From Tilletiopsis washingtonensis (taxonomy: Eukaryota; Basidiomycota; Exobasidiomycetes; Entylomatales): a DNA stretch of 64,000 nt. The stretch covers positions 1-64,000 of the forward strand of contig NW_020312023.1 of NCBI RefSeq assembly GCF_003144115.1, given 5' to 3'. Positions 44,505 to 56,602 of the stretch are shown in pieces. Within the stretch, counting starts at the first letter, position 1. Every line of letters begins with the position of its first letter. Made by a program: the position numbers and the translations under genes. The notes below the pieces were generated by a model. That model did not search any database. It saw nothing but the letters and a program-made list of their open reading frames with translations, and was not told the DNA's origin.

Positions 44505-47500
44505 ATGGCGCTCGCGAATGCCGAGTCAGCGCCGGATGCGCCGCCGTCGGCATCCGCGCTTGCAGCATTCCTGGCCTCGCTAGAGCCGCCGCCGTCGGCG
44601 CCTCGCCTGCCCCTCTCTGCGCAGGCCAGCCTCGTCGAGGCGCACGCCGATGCGGAGCGCAAGAGCTTCGCCGCCGCTCTGGCGCGCCACGCGCCGGCGT
44701 TGCAGCAGCAGCAGCAGCGCATTGCGGCGGCCGAGCTGCGTGCGACGCAGCTCCGAGCCCGCGTCGCCGAGCTGCACGACGCCAGCGCAGGCGGGGACAG
44801 CAGCATTCAGCAAGGTGAGCTGCGTCTCCCGGCACGCTGACGGCTGCGCCCATCTCTGACTTCACTGCCCTCCGCCGCGCCTGTAGGTCTGCACACGCTG
44901 CCAGCGTTTGCCACCGCTCAGCGCACGCTTGGCAGCAACGAAGCCTTGCTGTCATGTCTACGGGCGCTCCATGGCGCGCAGTCTGCCGTCGACACGCTGG
45001 CGCTGCAGCTGAGAGGGCCTCTTGATGCAACCGCCTTGAGCTCGCTGCAAGCGGCACAGCAGGCCGTGCACAGCCTCTCCGACGCTCACGGCTCGCACGT
45101 CGGCCGTGAGACGAAGCGTCAGCTGGATGCGCTCGAGTTGGGGCTTTCGCAAGGCCTGGAGGAGGCGTGGCACGAGGCCATCAGCGTGGATGTGCCCCGG
45201 CTGCGCGTAGCGGTGCTTGACGCGGCCTCAGGTGGGTTCGGCAATGGGAGGCGCCCCTGCCTCATCAGAGCTGACACCGTCGCGGCCTTCAGCATACCCT
45301 TCGGCTGCCGCGCCTACTCCGCCGGCGTCTATCGCCTCCCTGCTGTCGCAGCGCTCGCGGCTCACCCCGCTCGTCTCGACACTGGCCACTAGTCTAGCTG
45401 CATTTGCGGCTAGACTGCTCGAGCCGGCGGCAGGCTGGAGTGTCGACGCCGGTGAGACCGACTGGAGCACCGAAGCACACGGAGAGAGCAGCGGCGTCGC
45501 CGCTCTCTCTGCCTTCCTTCGCTGGCTTGCCCCGCGGCTAGGCCCGCTGGCCCAGACTGTTGGCTCGGACTTTCTGCCAGCAGTCCAGCCGCACCTGCTG
45601 CCGGCCCTGAGCGCACTGCTTCCGCGCGAGCTGCCAGAGCCGCTGACTCTGCCGACCGAGGCCGCCGAGCTAGCGCGTGAGCTGCACGCCGCGCTCAGCC
45701 TCTTCCTCCCGACGCCGACGCACTACCTCAAGAACGATCTACAGCCTCTCCTGGCGTTTGCATCCTCTCAGGGCGGCGAGTGGACGAAGAGCCTGTGCCA
45801 GCATGCTCTGGAGGCTGCACGTGCGCTGCTTCTTGACACGCGCGGCTGGGACGGCCAGATGGCTGAGCTCAGCGTCGCGGATCTCATCGCACCTGCGCCA
45901 GCGCCGCCATCAACCGAAGAGGGCGCCAACGGCGACGAAGGCAGCGAAGCATCATGGGACTGGAGCGCTGCGGCCGGCGGCGAGGACGCAGCTGCGATGC
46001 AGGAGAATGCGGCCTCTCCATCGTCTAGCACAGCTGCTGCTTCGTCTGCGCCCGGGAGGCGGAAAGGCAAAGCGACACTGGGCGGCGTGCGCGTGGTGCG
46101 GCCTGGCGCGCAACTCGGCAGCGGGCCACTTCCGGAGGAGGGGGAGGAGGATGCCTGGGGGTTCGAAGAGGACGCCCTGGATGTCCCGGCTGCCACAGCC
46201 GCGCAGCCTGGACCACGCGATGGTCTGCAGTCGCCCGATGGCGCGCACGTGGCGCCGATCGAGGTTCCTGAGGACGATGCTTGGTTCGCCGACGAAGACG
46301 TGCACATCAGTCCTGCCGACACTTCAGCGGTCGATCCGCCGCGCGGCCCGTCTTCTAGCGCCCTGGCCCCCGAGGCCGATCTCGACGAGGAGGACGTCGA
46401 CGAAGACGCATGGGGCCTCTCGGAGGCCGAGAAGGCCCGCCGCGCCAGCCTGCGTGGCATACCAGCCGGCTGGGTGCCTCCGCCGGAGCCGACTCTCGAG
46501 GGCACACTGGAGGAGGACGAGGGCGCAGAGCAGAGCATGAGTGCGCCGTCTGCAGCGACGGACGTCTCGCCGATACAAGAGCCGGCATCCTCCCATGCTC
46601 CCATCTCGCCGCAGCGGCAAGAGGTCGAGCCAGCTGGAGCCGGCGTCTCGATCAGCAGCGGCGTCTCAGCTGTCGCATCTGAGGCCGTCGACAACCACGC
46701 CGCTGAGCAAGGCTCGCGAAGCACGCCGGCGCTGCACACGCGTGCGACCGCGTCGACGTCTATGACTAGCGGGACGAGCAGCAGCCAGATCGCAGCGCCC
46801 TTGCTGAGCGATGACGACGACGACCTTGATGACGCCTGGGGCCTGACCGAAGCGGAGCAAGTCGCCCGCGCCGAGCGAAGAGCCAGCCGCGCTTTTGGCA
46901 ACACCTTTGCATTCGCGAACCTGGACTCGCAGAAGGCTCCGCAACCGCGATCATCTCCCGCTGCGCCTGCTGCAGACGCGCCAAGCGAGCCGTTCGCAGG
47001 AGACATGTCGCCACCGCGCACGGGCGTCGTTGAGGCGAGCGCGAGTACGTCGCAGAGCAGACCATCGCAAGAAGAGCAGTCTCCGAGCGCCCTTGCCGAT
47101 CATGCGGCGCCTGTTACTGCTGCATCAGCAGCACAGCATGACAATCCAGCTGCCGTGCCGACTTCAGCCCATCTCGACGCACCCGAGTCAGCCACGGCTG
47201 TCTCTGCGGCTGATCCCGCAACTGCAATGCCAGCTAGCTCAGAGCGCGAGCTTGCGCCATCTCACGGCCTCAACGTTCCGCCAGTGCCTGCGAAGTCACA
47301 AGAGGCTCGCGAGGCTGCCGTGAGCGAGGATGGAAAGGGCGTATCGTCTCCGTCTGCCACTTCGCTCGTCGAGGGCGCTTCAGCGGTCGATGTGGAATCC
47401 ACTGAAAGGTCCGCCGCCGCGAGGGATGGCGCGCAGCAGGAGCCGGTCGCGCTTCCACCCGATGCCTCTGCGCAGCCCATGCACGACCCACAGCAAGCCC

Positions 47501-49156
47501 TGCCGGATGAAGACGATCCATGGGACCTGGAAGACGAGAGCGTGGTGGTGCCTGGCGAGGCGTTGGCGGCGAAGTCGAACGAAGCAGCAGCCGTTGAGAA
47601 TGGCCGCAGCGACGATCAACACACCGATCTCAGGCCTCGTCACGACGAGCAGCCAGACGCTTCGACGCAGGCTCAGACTGAAGTTGCCCATACGCTGCCG
47701 TCGACGCCCCCTGCCGCCGTGCACGAAGCTGCCGAAACCCAACACCTGGCCGATCGCACAACAGCAGGCGCTACGCGCGATGAGGATGCATGGGGCTGGA
47801 ACGATGAAGAGGCATCGGGCGCAGCGGATTCCTCTGCTCCGAAGCTTGGCGCTGCAGTTCAACTGCGCTCTTCATCGAGCGGCAGAGTCACGCCGCCTCG
47901 CACTGCATCTCCGCGCGGCGCCGACTCGGGCATCGCCGCGTCGCCGCAACTTCGGCAGAGCGCGCTGCGCGCCTCCGGCGCACTCAGGAGCGCAGGGACG
48001 AGCTCGCCCACGACTGGCTCACCGTCCGTCAGCCGGAGCAGCTCCAGAAGCACCGCTCCGCCATCAAACCAGCGGCGTCGGCAGGAGTCCGCGTCGGATG
48101 CATCCTTTGCGACGGCCGACAAGCCTGCAACGCCGGCCCCTCTGCCAGCCCCTTCGGTGGAGAAGTGCCAAGTCTCGGCTCGCGCCGTTGCGCTACTGGC
48201 GCTTGTCGAACGGACCCTTCGGTCGGCTGTGACCCTCGCAGAGCACAGCGCGCAGATGACCGATGCGCAGCGCAGCGCTTGGCCCGATGGTGCGGTACTC
48301 TCGGCTGCGGTCGGCGACATGCTCGACTTGCACTGTGCGCTGTCGCCGACTGCACATGCCGCACAGCTGCAGAGCGCGTCGACGGCTGCACAGTTTGCCA
48401 ACGATTGCGCCTTCATTGCGCAGGCAACAGGCCGGCTGCAGGATCTCTACGATGGATCGCAGCTCGCCGGCCGGGAACCGACCCTCGATCTCACCGCACA
48501 TGCGCAGAAGACGGCTGCGCTCGGACAGACGGTGTTCACGGCGGAGCTCGATCGGCAAGCGGACCTGCTCGATGCCGCCCTCGATGCTGCGCGCCGCTTT
48601 GAGGACGTCCACGAGGCGGAGCGAGCGCGCAGCTGCGAGGCCGCAGCCACGCGCGTGCTCGAAGCGCTACGGCAGCTCCATGCAACATGGCAGCCGATCC
48701 TGCCTGCGCCTGCTCGGCTGGGTGCGCTCGGCACGCTCGTCGAGGGCGTCCTGAGCCGCGTCCTGCGTGAGGTTGAGGCACTCGAGGACATTTCGGAGCG
48801 CGAGAGCGAGATTCTGGCGACCGTCGTCAAGAGCTTCGGGCCGCTGGAGGAGCTGTTCGTCGATGCGGCGAGCGGAGTGAGTTACTGCTGCCGGCGTGGC
48901 TGCCCCATCAGAATACTGACTTCGCTGCCAGCAAACGGCCGTGGCGCTCTTTGTGCCGTCGTGGTTCAAGTGCTCGTACCTCTCCGAGATTCTGCAGGGC
49001 GGCCTGGTGGACATCGACTTTCTGTGGAGCGAGGCGGGCGCGCTCGTCGACTATGAGCCCGAGGAGCTGTCGCGCCTCATCCGGGCGCTCTTCTCCGACA
49101 CGCCGAAGCGCAGCAAGCTGCTGGAGAAGATTGCGCTGGGGCATCCGCAGACCTGA
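44505..49156 (+). CDS. ZW10/Dsl1-type ER tethering protein with acidic Trp loop
   Basis: Homologue of ZW10/yeast Dsl1, subunit of the ER complex that captures COPI vesicles from the Golgi. Four exons (44505-44814, 44887-45231, 45269-48876, 48932-49156) give 1495 residues, about twice the ~750 of yeast Dsl1. The N-terminal ~450 residues are helical (heptad Leu/Ala). Roughly residues 470-1200 are an acidic Ser/Pro/Ala loop containing repeated Trp motifs at genomic 45955/45961 (SWDWS), 46156, 46282, 46411, 46837, 47521 and 47791/47797, most as (D/E)DAWG. In Dsl1 an acidic Trp-bearing lasso binds COPI coat. The C-terminus is the conserved ZW10 end: VPSWFKCSYLSEILQGGLVD, YEPEELSRLIRALFSDT. Mitotic kinetochore roles known in animals are not assumed. 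The start ATG has in-frame sequence upstream without other ATGs. Confidence 0.85.
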
Positions 49157-50421
49157 TTGTACTGCCTCCCCGTCATGCCATGCACTGCACGCCGTTCGCA
49201 CGCTTGAATCAGAGAAGCACGCCAGAAAGGAGCTTGGCCCCTGACGGTGCGCCTCGAAGCGCGCGTCTGCGGCCCCTGTTGCGCCGGCGCCGCGGCGTCT
49301 AGAAGCGCCCCCCTTTCCTCTCCTTCGCCGCAAGGTGGTTCGAAGACGCCCTTTGTTGAGGCCGCTGCCGCTGTACCTCGGGCGTAGAGCAATCGTTAGC
49401 CTCAGAAGGCGTGGCCTTTCGGGACAAGAAGTGCCGCAGCGAGTTTTTAGCGCCTGCACCTGCCGCTCTGGCGCTACTCATCAGACTGCGCCTCTCTGCC
49501 GGACCCCGAGCGGCCGCCGATCTGCACCACCTCGCGGCCGCGCGCCGCGGCCCCATGCGGCGTGCGGCGTGCGGATGACCCGCACAGACGCAGCGTGCAG
49601 CGCCAGCCGCGGCAGCGTGATGCATGAAAACACGCGCCGCGGCGCGCGTCCAGGGTGCGCTTCTTTGCGCCGTCACGGTGCCGCGTGACGGCTGTCTGGC
49701 TGCGGACCGCGTGGTGCGCTCGTGTGATGCGCAGCCCCGGCACAGCCCCGGGCCTTTGAGCCGCTCGGGGGCAGAAGAGCGCGCACCACGCGAGCAGCCC
49801 TCCAGCAGGCCAGCACCAGCACCAGGTGCAGCGGAGCAGCGGAGCCGCCTGGCGATCGGCGGTACAGAACAAGCTGAAGACGCTGCAGCAGCAGCAGCTG
49901 CGGCGCGAGGATGAGGGCTTGGCCCCTGCCCTTGGCGCGCCTCGCTTCGCCTCTCTCCATCACCCCTCTCTCACCTCTCAGGCCAGCTCGTCTCGCTCTA
50001 CAGATCCGCGCGGCGCCGCACGTCTGCTGCTAGACCCAAGCTTCTTGGCTGCATCCGCATACGCCCTCGGCCCGCCTCCTGTCTGCGCCGCTCCGCCGCT
50101 GCAGAGTGCACCGCCTTCCTCCCGTGCGGCGGCCTCCACTCCCTACGAGCTCGCCGGCCTCTGCCCCAGACTGAAAAGCTACACACGCTCGCGTCTGAGC
50201 CGTCCTCTCCTCGCTGCTGCTCCGTCTCAACTTCGCTCGTGACCACCTCCAGCCTCCAAGCTACCTCATCTGCCACACCTCTCCGGCCGCTCCGGCTCGC
50301 TGCAGCGTGCGAAGCCACCGACCGCGCCGAGCTACTGAGCTGCTACCGAGTCCTGTCAGCCGCACCGCAGTACGAATAGCCTCGCACCATTGCAGCATCG
50401 CAGCACCGCCCCACCGGCACC
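49157..50421. other. Spacer ZW10 / secreted hydrolase
   Basis: 1.27 kb between same-strand genes. The right third is C/T-rich with repeated CTC, CACC and CCTC, the look of a long leader and promoter of the secreted protein. No gene recognised; overlapping frames are low complexity. Confidence 0.5.
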
Positions 50422-52363
50422 ATGCGTCTCTCCCTCCTCGCTCTCCTCTCCCTCGCTTCGTCCGTCTTCTCTCTGCCCACCGAGCCGCACGCTGGCCCGC
50501 CTCCGGCGCGGCAGCAGCAGGCTGAGCGGCGCGGCGAAGGCGGCTGGGGTCCCGCCGTGCAGGACCCCGGCACCATCGTCTCTCTCATCCCGGTGCGCGG
50601 CGCGGACGCCGCGCTCTATGCGTGGACGCGCGAGGGTCAGGATTGGGAGAAGCTCAAGCGCATCGTATTTGTCATCCACGGCAAGGGCAGAGACCCGTGG
50701 AACTATCTGGTGCGTAGCGTCGTAGAGAGCTTGTCGAGAAGGGCGAGTGAGCAGAGAGCGGCGAAGGAGGGGTGGGGTGCAGGAGCGGCGCTGTGGGTGA
50801 AGAGATGCGCGGGAAGACTTGCCAGGAAGACAGAGGCGCGCTCGTCGCGTGCCCGCTCTTCGTCCTCGTCGTCCTCGTCGTGCTGATCGAGGCGTCGCCC
50901 GTGCGCTAGCGGACGAGGACTGACGCTCTCACCATCTATAGAACCACACGACAACAGCGCTGCAAGACGCCATCGCTGCTGGCCAGCCCGTTACGGACGA
51001 CGAGGTCGGCATTTGGGCTCGTAAGTTCTTCCACTCTGCTAGTTTCTGCCGCCTTTGCTCACCTCCGCATCGCACTCTCCCTGCCGTGCTTTTCTTTGCG
51101 CAGCATCATTCTGGAACAACCAAGATGGCGGAGCCTGGCCGTGGGACGAAGCCACGCAGCAGCCCACTTCGAATTTGCTCGTCTGGAGCGGCAACGAGTG
51201 GCAGGACGGCGGGGTGAGTCCGCTTTAGTCTGTCCCTTGCGGTCTCAGGTCCCCTCGCCGGCCGCTGATCGAACTGCTGCCTCTCTTGCCCTGTCCAGAA
51301 CTCCATCTATCCTTCCGGCCTTAACCTCTCCTCCTTCGAAGTGCTCGACAACGTCGTCTCCTTCTTCTCCAATCGTGCCATCTTTCCGAACGTCGACAGC
51401 ATCACATTCAGCTCCCACAGCATGGGCTCGCAGCTACTGCAGAAGTATGCGTTCCTAGGCGACATTCCGCAAGGCATCCCGAGCCTTCGCTTCGCCATCG
51501 GCAACCTCGGCGCATTCACCTACTTTGACGACCAACGGCCGAGCAACGTCGGAGGCGCGGAGCCGGTCGAGCAGTGCGGAGACTACAACGACTATCGCTT
51601 TGGTCTGAACAACGTCGATTCTACCATTGAATACGGATCGCCCACTCCCAACCGCGAGCTCTTGCTCGAGCGCTTCAAGTCGCGCAGTGAGTGGCCCTGC
51701 CCCCTGACCTTCCTCGTCGCCCTGTGCTGACGCACCGCAACAGCATTCCATCTCCTCCTCTCGCAAAACGACGACGGACCAGGCAACCTGCAATGCGCTG
51801 CCAAGACTCAGGGCGATTCGCACCGGACGAGAGGGGCGGCTTGGTGGGAGTACATGAACGGGCCCATGGGCGGCTGGCCTGCCAACCACACGCTCGAGTG
51901 CGTCGCATTTCTTCCTAGCCCCCGCTCTCGCTCGCTTGTGCTGACCGCTGCGCGTCGCTCTCACAGCTGGATCCCCGATTGCACGCACGACGATCTCTGC
52001 GTCTTCCGCTCCGCACAAGCTCAAGTTCGCCTCTTCTTGAACGACTCGATGCAGCAACCATCCTTCATGCCCAACGGACCCGTCAACAACTTGTGGAGCG
52101 CCGGGAGCGTGCAGTGGGCCCGAGGCGCGAACGCAACGCAGGCAATGCCGACGGGAACGACGCTGAGCACGGCTGCCCTGCAGACGTACATTCCGAGCAG
52201 CACCACGAGTGGAGCGAGCGGCAATGCGACGCAAGCAGGTGGCAGACAACAGACGAACGGTCAAGTCTCTTCGACGAACGCTGCCGGCGCGACGGCCACG
52301 ACCGCGATGCAGACTCTCGTGCTCGGTGCGGCGATGGTGGGTGCGGGCCTGCTGCTGGTGTAG
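50422..52363 (+). CDS. Secreted alpha/beta-hydrolase-like protein, likely GPI-anchored
   Basis: Six exons (50422-50709, 50942-51020, 51104-51213, 51299-51686, 51744-51897, 51967-52363) give 471 residues. Signal peptide at residues 1-18 (SLLALLSLASSVFS). An alpha/beta-hydrolase fold is suggested by IVFVIHGKGRDPWNYL (oxyanion HG) and ITFSSHSMGSQLLQKYA, a nucleophile elbow in SxSxG form (SHSMG). Other spots are AFTYFDD and Cys pairs. After a Thr/Ser/Gln/Asn-rich stalk the last ~20 residues are hydrophobic (LVLGAAMVGAGLLLV), preceded by small residues: a GPI signal. Several NxT/NxS sites occur. The family is common in fungi but I know no proven substrate; cell-surface esterase is an inference. 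Intron 1 (232 nt) has a CTCGTCGTC repeat run. Confidence 0.78.
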
Positions 52364-52823
52364 ACGGCGAGGAGTGGGGGGCCAGGGAGGGAGGGAGGAG
52401 AGCATACTACACACAAACAACCCATTGTACGATACTTGCTAGTCAATCGCTCATGCCCTTCGATGTGTCACGCTGCGTGAGGCTGCCGTGGAGCGAGCAG
52501 GCCTGCAGAGTGATGGCGGGAGCTACGCATGGAATCAGGGCGCGAGACGACTGCGAGCTTCACTCGAGACAACGAGCACGACAGGGCTGACATGAAGCTC
52601 TCATTGAAGGCCCTTCTAGCTAGCAGCGCAATCTCTCTAGGGCTCCCGCTCTCGATGAAAGCTTCAGCATGACCCACCTTGCCCTTCTTCTCTCTTGCCC
52701 TCCCCTCTACAGTCCCACACCCTCGCCACGTCTGGCCGCAGCGCATTGCCAGTGCCATCCATCATCCCTCCTCCTCTCCCCTCGCCCTGCCCCCTTCTCG
52801 CGTTTCCCGCGTTTTCCAACGCC
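52364..52823. other. Convergent spacer hydrolase / mL59
   Basis: 460 bp between inward-facing stops; must hold two 3' UTRs. Contains GGGAGGGAGGGAGG near 52388 and an A/T-richer stretch just after. Nothing else seen. Confidence 0.5.
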
Positions 52824-53761
52824 TCAGAAAGGCAGCGAAGGTCTAGTCTTCTTCTTAGCGTCCTTGATTGACTGTGCGTTGTGAGAGAAGACGTCAGTCA
52901 CTGCGGAAGAGCGACATCGAGAGCGGTGTGTGTGGGCTCGCACGGGATGCCTATGTCGACGTCGACGTCGGCAGCAGCGGCAGCAGCAGGTGCAAGAGCA
53001 AAGAGCTGCTGCGGGAAGATACAGCTCTAGCGCCTGCCTTTCTTCTCTCGCCCTCCGCTGCTTCTCCTTGGCGAGCGGGTTGCGGCGCGGGCGGCGCAGC
53101 GTCTCGCGCTTCTCCTGCACGGCCAGCGCGACACACACCAGCCATCGCCCCGTCTCCCCCTCTTGCCGCGCCTCATCGCGGTCTCGCGGCCCTTCGCAGC
53201 GCAACACAAAGCACTCACCTTGCGCCACTCGCCGATCTCCTTGTCCATGCCCTCCAGTTTCCGCTGCGTCTCCTTTGCGCGCATGGGGCGCTTGCGCTCG
53301 TCGGTCTTTCCCTTGAAGAGGCGCTTCACCGGTCTGCCCTTGTACGGTCCCTTGGCCTGCGCATGCGCCAGCGCACGTGCCCGGATGGCCGCCTGCGACT
53401 CAGGCGCACTCGGCGCCGCGGAAGACGGCGCCGCGGCGTCGGCGTCGAGGGAGAGGGCCGTGAGGCGCTCCTGCAGCTTCTGCACCTTCTTGGAAGGCGG
53501 CAGGCTCTCGAGCATGCCGGATGCGCCGCCACCGCCTGCAATCAGAGCTGCGCGAGCAAGCATGGCCTGACGGCGGGCAGAGTAGAGGGGAGGAGTCCAT
53601 CGGCCCGAGGCAGCGCTCTTGTGCGGCAGGAAAGGATTGAGCGACTGCTCCGCAGACGCAGACGCGGACGCAGAGGCGGATGAAGAGGAGGCAGCAGTGG
53701 GCCGCGAGAGGAAGCGCAGCAGCAGTGCACGCGACTGATGCGCTACGCGAGGGGAAGCCAT
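52824..53761 (-). CDS. MRPL25: Mitochondrial ribosomal protein mL59 (MRPL25)
   Basis: Fungal-specific large-subunit mitoribosomal protein. Three exons (53219-53761, 52944-53114, 52824-52871) give 253 residues. The N-terminus is Arg/Ser/Ala-rich, few acids: a matrix presequence. The family block NPFLPHKSAASGRWTPPLYS then ARRQAMLARAALIAGG and LPPSKKVQKLQ is clear; usually NPFLP.K...GRW.PP.YS.RRQ. A conserved basic C-terminal part follows (RKLEGMDKEIGEWRKEKRET, RRNPLAKEKQ). Beyond this the frame runs into an odd Cys- and Arg-rich stretch and a final KDAKKKTRPSLPF. The last intron (72 nt) is a guess that keeps the frame; the true C-terminus may end earlier. Start at MASPRVAHQ; a longer in-frame start upstream lacks support. 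Confidence 0.8.
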
Positions 53762-54240
53762 GGCGAGGGACGCAAAGGCGGGAGATGTGGTGAGAAGAAG
53801 AGATGCGCGCGCGGCGTCGTCGGTGAGGGCGATGAGGAGAGACAGCGTGGGAACAAAAAGCCAGAGGCGCGCGGCGCTGCGCGTGACTTGCGCGTGGCTC
53901 GCAACGCCGCGCGTGCGGCCGCCTTGGCGCTCTGCCTCGCTGCCCTTGCGCCTGGCGCCGTCCAGACGGCGGCTCGTCTGCCTCACCGCCACTGCTCAAG
54001 TGCGCCTCAACCACGCTCCCCGCAGCGCCGTGTCGCCGCCAGGCTGGCAGCCCTCGCTGCGTGGAGCGCAACGACGCCCCGCCACCACAGCCTTCACGCA
54101 CAAGCGAGGTAGAGCGTCGCAACAGAAGCGCGAAATCTCGGGCATCTCTCTTCGTATTGCCAGACCGCACCATCCCACTCCTCTGCCGAAGCAAGTCCCT
54201 CGCGCTCTCTCTCCCTCGCACTGCCTCCCTGCCTCTCCGT
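53762..54240. other. Spacer mL59 / PRP46
   Basis: 479 bp between two minus-strand genes: the mL59 promoter and the PRP46 3' UTR. Pyrimidine-rich on the plus strand near 54200. No gene seen. Confidence 0.5.
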
Positions 54241-56200
54241 CTAGACTTCCTTGTACATCTTGATAGCTGCGCGTTTTGTCTATCAGCATCTGCCACGCAT
54301 GCGCTGGGGGCAAGCAGAACTCACTCTTGTCAGCGCCGCCCGTGAGCAACCGAGTGCCGGTATGGTCAAACGTGGAGCAGAAGACGCCTGCCTCGGCGTC
54401 CAGCGAGCCCGGCTGCGGAATGTCGAGCGACGACTGAAAGGGCGTGCCCGTTGCGTAGTCGAAGAACTGTGGCGCGCGGCATGTCAGAATCAGTATGGCT
54501 CTGCTTGCCCTTCTTTGCTCCCCGCAGGCACAGCAGAGCAGTCGTGCTGCCCAGGGATGCAACTCACGTTCAGTGCACCGTTGTCCGCGCCGCTGAACAG
54601 CACGCCGTCCGGGTTGATCGAGAGGGTGTTGACGATCGACTCGGTCGACATGTTGTTGATGAGTGTGCCCTCGGGGAACTTCCACGTCTTGACGTTGCGG
54701 CCGCCGGCGGAGCCCGAGGCGAAGGTGACTGCGCAAGGGGGGATGAGCAACCGAAGCGGGGCGAAAGTGGGGAATGGAAAGGCAATGGAACGCGACGTAC
54801 ATTCTTGTGGATGAATAGCGAGTGCGCGGACGCTGGAGAAAGAGGAAAGAGATGATCAGTAGGTGAAGAGAGGGAGAGAGGGGGCCAAGGACAGGAAGAT
54901 GAGGGGGAAAGACGCACGATTTCTTGTGGTGCGTCAGCGTCGTCAATGACTTGCCCGCTGCCAGGTCCCAAAGTCTGAGCGAGTCAAAGCGGCGTCAGTA
55001 GTGGTTGGCGGTCTTTGTGGCGGGCGACAAGCGGAGACTCACCGAATCGTGCTGTCCATGCTGCCCGTCACGACTTGCGGATCGGAGTCCTGGCACTGCA
55101 CACTCGCCACCGTGCCTCGATGTCCCGACAGCACATGCACCTGCGCCTTCGTCCGCATGTCCCATACCCGCGCCGACGCATCTCGTCCAGCCGTGACGAG
55201 CACGTCGAGCGTCGGATGCAGACTCAAGCTGTAGATGCCCGAGAGATGGCCGTGGTACTGCCGGATGACCTTGTTTGTTTCGAGGTCCCAGCACTTGACC
55301 ATCTTGTCCTCGCCCGCGCTGAAGAGATACGGGTGCCGCGAGGAGACGGCAAGTCCGCGAACGGTGCTGATGTGCCCGGTGAGGGACAGCTTGAGCTCGC
55401 CCGAGGCAAGATCCCAGATCTGAAGAGATCAGGGGCGCAAGCGAGAGCGCAAGCGTCAGCATACTGGCGCGCTTTTTTTCTCTCCCTCCTCGTCTCGCCT
55501 CATGCCGTCCTCTTCCCTCACGCAGCGCACTAACCTTGATCATGCGATCTCCCGCGCCCGTCACGAACCACTTGTTCTCGGGATCCATGGCGATGGCCCG
55601 CACCCAGCCCAAGTGGCCCGAGATGACTCTGCTCAGCTTCCACTGCGCATGATGCTTCGGTGCTGCTTTCCGCGCCTCCAGATCCTTGCGCCGGATCAGC
55701 GCCGAGTTGAGCGTCGATCCACCGCCGGAGGAGGAAGCGAAGCCCTCGGCGCGACGCAGCGCCACAACGCCGGCCGAGGCCGAGGCGGACGGAGCCGAGG
55801 CGGGGCGCGAGACAATGTCGGAGATGTAGCTGCCCATCGCTCCCTCTTCCTCCTCTTCGCCCACTCGTGCCCGCTTGGCGCCCGGCTTGGCGGGCCCCAC
55901 GCCTCGCTGCTGCGCCAGCAAGGCAGCGGGCAGCACCTTTGCGTCGGCGTACGAGCCCGCGATGAGCGTGGCGAGTTTTGCCTTGTGGCTCTCTTCGAGG
56001 CCTGAGAGATCGGCGGCGGAGTCGGAGAGGAACGAGGGCAGAGGCGAGGCGGTGGAGAAGAGTGTCTTTGTGCGCTTGGCCGAGCGCGAGAGGAGATGTG
56101 CGAGATCGGGCGTGGGCACCGCCGCGGGCGAGGCGCTGCTCTCGCCGGGCGCAGGTGGCGCAGGTGCGGCGACAGCAGAGGTGCTCGCGATGTCGGCCAT
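54241..56200 (-). CDS. PRP46: Splicing factor PRP46 / PLRG1 (WD40)
   Basis: WD-repeat core member of the Prp19 (NineTeen) complex in the activated spliceosome. Seven exons (55535-56200, 55043-55419, 54918-54974, 54801-54832, 54568-54728, 54325-54466, 54241-54266) give 486 residues. Residues 1-185 are a Pro/Ala/Ser/Glu-rich arm. Seven WD blades follow: [50 protein letters not shown] with WDMRT and LWDL ends, [21 protein letters not shown], and [20 protein letters not shown]. The order and the final KMYKEV match PLRG1/Prp46. Two exons are 32 and 26 nt. Divergent from TFIIS over 402 bp. Confidence 0.93.
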
Positions 56201-56602
56201 GCTAGAGACTGGCGAGGGGAGGATGTGGAGCAGAAGGTCGCCGTGGCGCACGGGCGGCGACGCGAAGCTCGGCCACGGCGGCGCCGAGCCGTGGCGCCGC
56301 GACACGGTCACGTGCGCGCTGGGCGGGTCGTGTGCCTCGCCTTCGCGGCCCTGGCCAGCGCGGCGCTCGGCTTGCCTCTCGACCACCACCGCATCCGCCT
56401 CGCTCGCAGCGTGCAGCTGTTCTACCCCGCCTGCACCCGCCGCGTCGCGCCTCATCTTTCACTACGGCGTTCTGGCCGTCGGGCACCTCGGCGTAGCGCC
56501 CAGCAGCCCGCTTCCACACGGCCGCGCCACGCACACGCAGCGCGCCAGCGTCTTGTCTGGCGCGTGCGCAGCAGCAGAGCACCGCCGTCTGCAGCAGCCA
56601 CA
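56201..56602. other. Divergent spacer PRP46 / TFIIS
   Basis: 402 bp between outward-facing starts of two nuclear gene-expression genes. GC-rich, no TATA box; a single bidirectional promoter is likely. Confidence 0.5.
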
